Shown here: one piece after another, positions 56,280-64,000 of the stretch
How positions within the stretch are numbered: position 1 is the first letter of the stretch
How the letters are laid out: every line of letters begins with the position of its first letter
Position numbers and translations under genes: made by a program
Notes under the pieces: model-generated
Seen by the model: only the letters and a program-made list of their open reading frames with translations
Told to the model about the DNA's origin: nothing
The model's database searches: none
Assembly: GCA_024305405.1 (NCBI GenBank)
Contig: JAKNDB010000088.1
Span: 1,692,001 to 1,756,000 of the forward strand
DNA: 64,000 nucleotides
Origin: Dirofilaria immitis
Lineage: Eukaryota; Nematoda; Chromadorea; Rhabditida; Onchocercidae
Reading direction: 5' to 3'

Positions 56280-59200
56280 TCAAGGATTGCTTGGTCCAAC
56301 AGAAGTTGATTCTTTATTGAGTGCTGTATGTTCGGTTAATTCAATATGATCGATTTTTGAAATGATCTGCAAAATGTGTAAGAAATATTAGGAAAATCTT
56401 CATAACTAATTTAGTAGCTGATGATGAAATCACATTTGGCTTTTTTAGAATTATCAAATTTACTATAATATGATGAAATTAAATGTGAGAATACCCTAGT
56501 AGTGAAATCATAATCTTCAGGTGGTTCGATAAATTCACCATCCGAATAAAATTCCTTATCATGAATACGATTGAAGCAATTGAGTCGTAAGATGAGCCCT
56601 AAAAAACATGATCGTAATTTGATAAGAAGATAAGTTGAAATTTAAAAATAGAAAATTAGATGTTTACCGGTAACAGCTCCACCAATAATCGCGATAATCA
56701 AGATGATAACAAGCGCCGCAAGTTGATAACCAGCTTGCACATATATATCACGACTTTGTTCACTGTTGTTTATTGCCGGATAAATATGAGTTATGTTGCT
56801 ATAATTTTATGCAAACATTTTCGACATTTCATATTTGAATTAAAAATTAAAATTATCTTTAATTTTTATCACATACTTATCAATGCTTTCATTTCAAGAA
56901 TTAATTCCCAAATACATACATTCTCGCTTTGATTGATTGATTGATATTTTATCAATTAAAACAATTTATCTCTAAACTAATAATAGCAATAAAAATATAA
57001 ATATTTAAGAATATGCAAATAACCCAGTTCCATAACGAGTTGGTTCATAAACAGCGGTAAAAATGAAGCCAAGAATGCCAGCCAAAATGCCTGAAAATTT
57101 TTATCTTTTCATATTTATCACTATTATTTAATCACATTCTTTTTTGAAGAAAAAATTGTAAAATTTATTGAAAATTAAATTATTAATTATCATTATTATT
57201 ATTACCAGGTAATCCATGAACTGATCCAACACCACGTGTATCATGAATACCAAAAACTCGAACTCCAATTGGCTAAAAATTTATAATACATATTGAATAA
57301 TACTAAAAATTATAACTTAGAATGATTATCGTAAAGCATACAACATTTTCATCAATTTTATATTCAAAATGATTATCGTAAAGCATACAACATTTTCATC
57401 AATTTTATATTCAAATCAATTAAATTGTAGAAGCAAACCCTGATGCAATTATTGCCAAAAACTGAGACAAATGCGCCCAAGCAGCCAATTAACAGAGCGA
57501 AAAATGGATCGAGAACAATGTTTGCAACTGTACCAATAGCAATACCACCAGCAAGAACCGAATTCGATATATGTGTCATCGAGAAGCGATACTATAAATA
57601 TTTTATATGGAAATATGTAAATTTGATCAAGGGATTTAATTTCAAATATCAAGTTTCGATTATTCTTGCCAAATGTAATATTAAAAAAGAAAAAAAGACC
57701 TTATGCTCACGATCAAGCAATTGACTGATCAGAAAAGTGCAAATAGTAGATGAACAAAGTGCTAGATAGGTATTTAGGATAGCACGATGTCGAGAATCCT
57801 CGGAATTGCCAAAGCTGAATTGAATGATGGAAAGAATGCCCAGAGAAATAAGGTACCTGGAAAAAATCAAAAATTCATCCTATTTTACTAAGTTTAGTTT
57901 GTTTTTTTTTCATTTATTTTTTATCAAACTATTATATAAAGATAAATTATGAAAAGTTTTCATTTTATTTTTGGGATAAAATACCTGTTTTCCTTATCTT
58001 CCTTCTTTAGATTATTTATTTTCCTTACCTTCCTCTTTAGACTACTTGTTTCCCTTACCTGTCTTCTTTAGATTATTTATTTTCCTTACCTCTTCAGATT
58101 ACTTATTCTACTTGCCTTTCTTCTTTAGAATACCTGTTTTCCTTATCTTCCTTTTTAGCTACTTGTTTTCCTTACCTGTCCTCTTTAGGTTACTTATTCT
58201 ACTTACTTTTCTTCTTTAGAATACTTGTTTTCATTACCTATCCTTCTTAGACTATCTGTTTTCTTTACATTACCTATCCTACTTACCTTTCTTCCTTAGA
58301 TTACCTGTTTTTCCCTACCTATTCTTTATCTTTTATTCATTTTTATTTAAAAAAAAAAATTATATACTAACCAATCATAGCAAATATGCTAGAATTATAG
58401 CTGGTACCCTCATGTTGATGTGTAATCATTTCTTTTTATTGATCACTTTTGCTAAAGCTAAGCCAAAATATGCTCCAAAACAATGAACTACCATCGAACG
58501 GCCAATATCGATTACCTGTATTTTTTAATTTTTATTTTCCAATAAAATTATCGATACTATTGATCTACTATTGATCAATGTTAATATCGGTTGGAGGAAA
58601 GTTTTTGAATTAAAAAAAATAAAATTTAAATTTTCAACAAAATTTATTTATCAATTTAAAAAAAAATCAAACTTTAAGATATCGTAAGACGAAATGCTCG
58701 ACAGCAACAGCTATTGGTACTTCGATAGCGGACATTACCATATACTGAACTGGGGTAAGTTTACCCAAAACAGCGCCCATCGTAATCAGAACGGTAAGAG
58801 CAACAAAATCGGCAGTAATCAAGCTAAATTTTAATTTTTCTACTTTATCAGAAAAACTTCCACTATTCAATGATATCTCGAGAATTTAATTCATCTTAAG
58901 ATTCTTACAAGTCAATAAATATATGATACAATTCTAAGATAATAACATGTTAATAATGATAATGATAAGTAAATTAAGCAATTCAATTTAAATTTAATCA
59001 TAGCTTATTAACTTACTCAAGAATAGAGATCGTGAAATGTCCAATATCGGCAAATTCATGTGAAAAAATCCACGTACAATAAGTGCCCATTGAATAGCAT
59101 GAGATGTAAGTAAAGATTAATTGATAAGGCAGCTAAGCCATATCGTCGTAAGAAAACCATTATAAATCCCATACCAATTAATGTCATCAAATGAATATCT

Positions 59201-62200
59201 TGGAATACTTAAAATAATATTAAATTATATTTTAATAATATAATTTAATAAATAAAATAATTGAAAGTAAAAAAAAAAGGAAAAAGAAAAAATTTAAATG
59301 TTTAATAATAAAAATTTATTTTATTATAAATTTTAATTTTAATAAAATTTAATTTTTGCAAAAAGAAAAAAGGAAACAAACATGGATAATTAGTATTAAT
59401 AAAATTGGTACTTGTCGTACCACCAGGCATTGCATTATTTGAATATTGTCCAAATATAGCAAAAGGATTAGAAATAAAACCTAAAAAAAAGAAAAAACTT
59501 TCATTTCAATTATTATTATTATTATTGCAAATTGTATAAATAAAAAATATAATAATTTTTTTAATAATTGAAAAAGTAAACAAATCAAATAATACTTTAT
59601 TTTCAAACCTCTTCTCTTTCTCTTCTCTCTCTCTCTTCTTAGCATATTTTATTAGATAATTTAAAAGAGTGAGAGAGAAAAAATTATATTCTTTCTTTTT
59701 AAGTTGCTTTTATCAATGAAATTTAATTGATATTAATGAAAAAAGTATTTAATAAAAATATCGTTATTTTTACCAATATATCAAACATATATCAGAAAGT
59801 CGAGATTACTCTTTTTTCTCTCTCTCTTTCTTACTCTTACAAATCAAGAAATATTAAAAATGTTTCTTACAATTTTGGCATAATCTTTTCGTTTGTTTGT
59901 TTAAATTTAAACTTAAAATTCTAAATCACAATTTGCTTAATTAAGTTATTACACCATTTGTGTATTAAGTAAGTTATACTTTGAAATGCAACAATTTGAA
60001 TTATCAAAAAAATATGAGAAAACTTATTCTAATCATTTCATAAGTATTATTTATGAATTTTCTATTTTTAAAACATATCAATTATTTTAATTTTGTTCCT
60101 GTCTGAATTTAAAATATAGCATATTTTAATATAGCATACATTTATTATCATAAATGATAATTCAGAGAATCTAATACATTTATATCATTTAATTTTATCA
60201 TTCTAATCATTTCAATCCTACAATTACGGTATAAAACTTTAAAGATAAAAATTTCAAAAAAAATTTCTCTCTAAATGTTTCCAATATTATTTCATTTCAA
60301 TTTTCTTTTTTTTCCTATTGAAGTAAAATTATAGCAAAACTTTTTGGTATATTTTTCGAACTTTCCTTAATTTATTTTATTTCGCAATAATCGAGAATTG
60401 TTGATCAATAATAGATTATAAATAAGATTTCAAGATAATAATATAACAACAACAACAAGTAGTAGTAGTAGTAGTAGTAGTATTGATGTTTACAGTTTTA
60501 TCAAAATAAATCAATATTCGATATTAGTTGCATTTGATTTGATAATAAATCATCAATTTCACATATGTTATACCGGTTGGTCTATAATTATCAATAAACT
60601 ATTTACGCTTATAAAGTTTTATATCGATTGGTCTAAGGAATTTTCTCTGGAATGTTAAACTAAATTGCATGAGATAATAAATCATCAATTTCATATATGT
60701 TACATCGGCTAATCCCATTATCTATAAAAAACATTTACACTTTCAAATATGTCTTATCAATTGATCAAAAAATCGTTCGATTAAATTGATCTTACATTGT
60801 TTTTAAATTTGCTATATATATATTTTCTATATAGTTTAATTCAAAATTATATATATCTATGATATGATAAGAAATAATTTTAGATAAAGAAAAAGAAGGA
60901 AAGAATGAAATAGAAGAAGTAGAAAATTAGTAATAATTAAATTTTTAATCGAATTAAATCATTTCCAAAAGATTAAAATAAATAATTGATAACCATTCAA
61001 ATTATAAAATTATGTAAATTTTTAGAAAAAACAATTTAATATATTGCAAAACTTTATACTAAAAATATGGCAAAAAGCTCAAACAATTATGAATATTAGA
61101 GAGCCTTGGAAGGAAAGAATTTTTGTCGAGAATGATAACGAATACCCAAAATGAGCAATATATAATCTGATTTTGTCTAATTGCATAAGAATTATGTTTA
61201 TTTGATTCTGCTTTATTAGTATGTTTTCGTTTAATTCTGTTTTATCAGCTATATTAGCTACATTGATGTGACTTTGTTTTATCAGCTATGCGCATATGAT
61301 TTTGCTTTATCACTGCTTCCAAGAGATGTAGCATTTTTTTACCCGCTTGTCATATTGATTAAATAAATATTTGAATAAATCACTTAATGAGAAGTATATC
61401 CATGTATACATCTGATCGATACCCTTGTTAATTTAATTATTATTTAACGATTTTCTTATCCATTCCAATTTCAATATAATTCATCAAATATGTCAACAAT
61501 TCACATATCAATATGAGAGTTATTTTCTTTTCGGGAAAGCTCGTTTTCGAGAAAAAATACGAAAAAAAAAGTCATATAAATTAAGATAATAAATCAACAA
61601 CATTTTTTTGTTGCTAAAATTAGTTTGCAATATTTCTAAAAATCAGTGATATATAATCTATTCTGATGAAGAAAAATTACAAATAGCTACGGATTTCTAA
61701 TCAATGATAAATAATCTATTCTATGATAAAAAAATCAGTAAATTATAAATAACTATGAATGAATGAAATTTAGAAATAATGTAATGATAGGAGTGATATG
61801 ATAAAAATTGACTAATTGGAATATAAAACAAGCATTTAAAACAAAGTAAATCAATTTTGTTTGCATGAAAAATAAAAATTTTCTTTTTAATTACATTTAT
61901 TCTTATCTCGAGAATATAACACAGTTAACAAATTAAATTAATCATTTAAAAATGAAACTTAGTCCTTATTTCTTAATATTTAACTAATAACTCAAATGCA
62001 TTTAATTCAATACTTATTAATTATCAAATATGATTTACTTATTAATTATCAAATATGATTTACTTATTAATTATCAAATATGATTTACTTATTAATTATC
62101 AAATATGATTTACTTATTAATTATCAAATATGATTTACTTATTAATTATCAAATATGATGTATTTTTAAATTTTTAAAAATTTCATAAAAATAAAGAGAT

Positions 62201-62593
62201 CGATGAAATTGACTAAAATATATCAATCATTCAACAAAAAGCTCATAAAATATATTTGAATTCGAAGTTTGATAAAAAAATAGTATGTAATAAGTATATA
62301 CGAAAAGAAAAATATTCATAATTTAAATTATAAACTTGAAATTTCAATCATTTCGCTCATTTTAAAATTTTGCAACCATATTATTACGATTTATCATATA
62401 GCTAAGCGATTATGCGTAAATACATATATCTGCGAATTTATATGCGAATTGCATATATTATACAGACTAAAAGATGGAATATATATTTATTATTAAACAT
62501 AAATATGTATGGAGAATAAATACGATTTAATCATCATACCTGGAAGAAGATCGCAAAAATTGTAAATTGCTTTCGATGAAACAATGATGCCAT
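56280..62593 (-). CDS. rhr: Rh-family ammonium/gas channel, 12 exons, five frame breaks
   Basis: Minus-strand exons, 5' to 3': 62593-62540, 59480-59382, 59207-59017, 58823-58673, 58515-58372, 57856-57700, 57591-57439, 57272-57206, 57090-57024, 56798-56668, 56598-56495 and 56366-56280. With five single bases restored they give 469 residues, close to the usual length of Rh proteins. Family marks: FQDIHLMTLIG, ITADFVALTVLI, GAVLGKLTPVQ, the pore histidines in VHCFGAYFGL (about 177) and SVHGLPG (about 337), GTLFLWAFFPSFNSA, DSRHRAILNTYLAL, and VLAGGIAIGTVAN. About 11-12 membrane segments are expected, with a polar C-terminal tail in the cytoplasm. Rh proteins conduct NH3 and possibly CO2 across membranes. 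The start lies 10 bases after a CAG acceptor. All breaks are one missing base in A/T runs (see findings). Whether it equals nematode rhr-1 or rhr-2 is not resolved. Confidence 0.9.
57321..57414. repeat. Near-perfect 47-bp duplication in Rh intron
   Basis: aatgattatcgtaaagcata followed by caacattttcatcaatttta occurs at 57,321 and again at 57,368 with no difference seen, so it is recent. It sits in the intron between Rh exons 7 and 8. Confidence 0.92.
57985..58330 (-). repeat. Intronic minisatellite of donor-like motifs in Rh gene
   Basis: Degenerate units of about 30 bases fill the intron between Rh exons 5 and 6. On the + strand they read like tttagattacctgttttcc plus ttacctttctt; on the transcribed strand each unit carries aggtaag or caggtaat words, i.e. 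near-consensus 5' splice sites, about ten in a row directly downstream of the real donor at 58,371. Confidence 0.8.
60444..60482. repeat. (CAA)n-(TAG)n compound microsatellite
   Basis: Four CAA units followed by about nine TAG units, in the first Rh intron. Confidence 0.93.
62016..62160. repeat. 25-bp tandem repeat, about six copies
   Basis: attaattatcaaatatgatt plus tactt repeats with exact 25-base period from 62,016, 62,041, 62,066, 62,091, 62,116 and 62,141 (last copy partial). The copies are identical by eye, so the array is young or homogenised. Confidence 0.95.
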
Positions 62594-64000
62594 TTCCGGT
62601 TTACTGTAATTAAACAAAAATTTTTTTGTTTTTACATAATAACATTAAACAATAAACAACAAACAACAAAACAACAAACAAACAATAACAATTCTTTGTA
62701 ATATATAATTATTAATTTGAATTTCTAAATATCCAAAAAAATATCTAATTCAATTATTATGATCTCTTAGTTTCTCATGTGTTTTTTTTATTTTATAAAT
62801 TAACAAATCAATTCCTATTAAGTTATTAAGTATGAAAAAGAAAGAATTTAGCTTAATTTATACAAGCATATATCTTCGTATTGATAATTTAATCAATTTG
62901 GTGTTAAAGAACAAATTTTCAAATCAAATTAATTAATCGTTTCTCGGTTAGAAACTTTTCTTTTCAAATATTATTTTTTTTTTCTTCACATATAAACTTT
63001 TAATGATAAAATAATAATTCGATAATGTTGATAAATGAGAAAAATGAATCTCGATGTTTATCCTGTTACTATCTTATCTGTGTTTATCAAGATTTCATTT
63101 CAATTTATAAATTCTCTATAAATTTTATACAGAAAAATTATAATTGGAAAAAAAAAAGAATCTAATATAATTTTGCATTATTATAACTTTAACGATAGTA
63201 TGAAAATTGAATGGATCAGTTATTATTGTAGCAACAAAATAGTTTTTTTATGACTTTAAAATTTAAATAAATTTTATAAAATATTACTGAAACATGGAAA
63301 ACAAAAATTGATAGACAGAAGTTTAAAACTTTGTAAAATATTATTGAAATATAGGAAACAAAACTTGATTGATAAAATTTTAAAAAATTGATAAAATATT
63401 GTTAAAATATAATAAATAAACTGATGCATTTCATTAATTTAATAAAATATAATTACTGACATAGGAAATGAATATATATATATGTATTATATTCAAATGT
63501 GTTAAAAATATTAATTTAAAATTTTTGATTTAAAAATTCACAAAAAGAATATGTATAGACAATTGAGAAATAATTTCTTAATGCAATTATTCATATTAAC
63601 AATTATTCGCAATAATTGAAATTATCAAATATTAAATAAACTATTATTATAACATCTTTCTGATAATTTGATTAATTATTCTTCCATTCGCTTCATTGGA
63701 GAGATAATGAAATTATCTTAGAATAAGTAAAATGAAGAACTTGGATATCTTTTGGAAAAATTATAATTAATTATGATTTCTTTTAGTTATTTATCCATGA
63801 TAGGTAAGACTTGAATTTAGAAAAATCAACAAGACAAAAAAGTTACGTAAATTTCGATCATTCACTTATCATTATTACGATACACATAAGTTGTATTTAT
63901 GAAAATTGTTATCACTACTATTATATATCATTGAATAAGTCAAAAATTATCAAAGTTTAAATATCATATCAATTGTTAATTGTACAAATGCTGTAGCATG
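62594..64000. other. Upstream flank of the Rh gene
   Basis: No gene seen. A CAG acceptor-like site lies at 62,604-62,605 on the minus strand. Repeated aacaa words follow at 62,640-62,690, and related ggaaacaaaa/aaaattgataga-type blocks occur near 63,290-63,420. Confidence 0.45.

Larger units (their letters stand above)
59481..62539 (-). other. Large first intron of the Rh gene
   Basis: No coding signal found on either strand. It contains CT-rich and AG-rich stretches near 59,605-59,680 and 59,815, a CAA/TAG tract at 60,444-60,482, a block repeated loosely at about 60,545-60,610 and 60,675-60,740, and the 25-bp array at 62,016. Position makes intronic enhancers possible, but nothing in the sequence proves it. 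Confidence 0.6.

Overview
The window reads as genomic DNA of an intron-rich, very AT-rich nematode. Coding islands are split by many introns (about 45 bp to 3 kb), the gene families fit nematodes (a short SH2 plus tyrosine kinase of the FER/FES type, a White-like ABCG half-transporter, an Rh-type ammonium/gas channel, a RYYR-CCHC-like protein), and every complete gene has a TTAG/CAG 3' splice-site-like sequence just upstream of its ATG, as expected for spliced-leader trans-splicing or 5'UTR introns. Filarial/spirurid nematodes are my best guess, but the exact taxon is inference.

Layout. 1-12,000: no gene seen; AT-rich DNA with a long ATTC array, tetranucleotide stretches, a 34-bp inverted repeat and several short tandem duplications. 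12,000-17,800: a visibly less AT-rich, microsatellite-dense stretch without a convincing gene, directly upstream of an intronless 396-codon gene for a probable DNA-binding protein (18,742-19,932, +). 20,128-23,788 (+): eight exons matching all but about the first 100 residues of D-3-phosphoglycerate dehydrogenase, with altered catalytic residues. 26,278-26,712 (+): broken fragment of a CAMK/titin-type kinase domain. 27,767-31,691 (+): 14-exon F-box/leucine-rich gene. 32,200-36,650: decayed BEL/Pao LTR retrotransposon pieces in both orientations. 37,621-45,643 (+): 19-exon White-like ABCG half-transporter. 46,892-50,990 (+): 7-exon SH2-tyrosine kinase. 51,000-56,280: no gene seen. 56,280-62,593 (-): 12-exon Rh-family channel with a 3-kb first intron.

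The most consequential observation concerns reading frames. In the ABCG, kinase and Rh genes (41-60 kb) I find eight places where the frame breaks by exactly one missing base, at or beside a short homopolymer, while protein family conservation continues unbroken in the next frame. The coding exons left of 32 kb show none. This looks like single-base homopolymer under-calling in one stretch of the assembly, so these genes should not be called pseudogenes without read evidence; real decay is the alternative. The genes do not form a pathway and I see no operon. I found no convincing previously undescribed system. Items worth a second look are the truncated, active-site-altered dehydrogenase, the intronic array of donor-like splice motifs in the Rh gene, the duplicated exon segment in ABCG, and the intronless regulator beside the compositional island.
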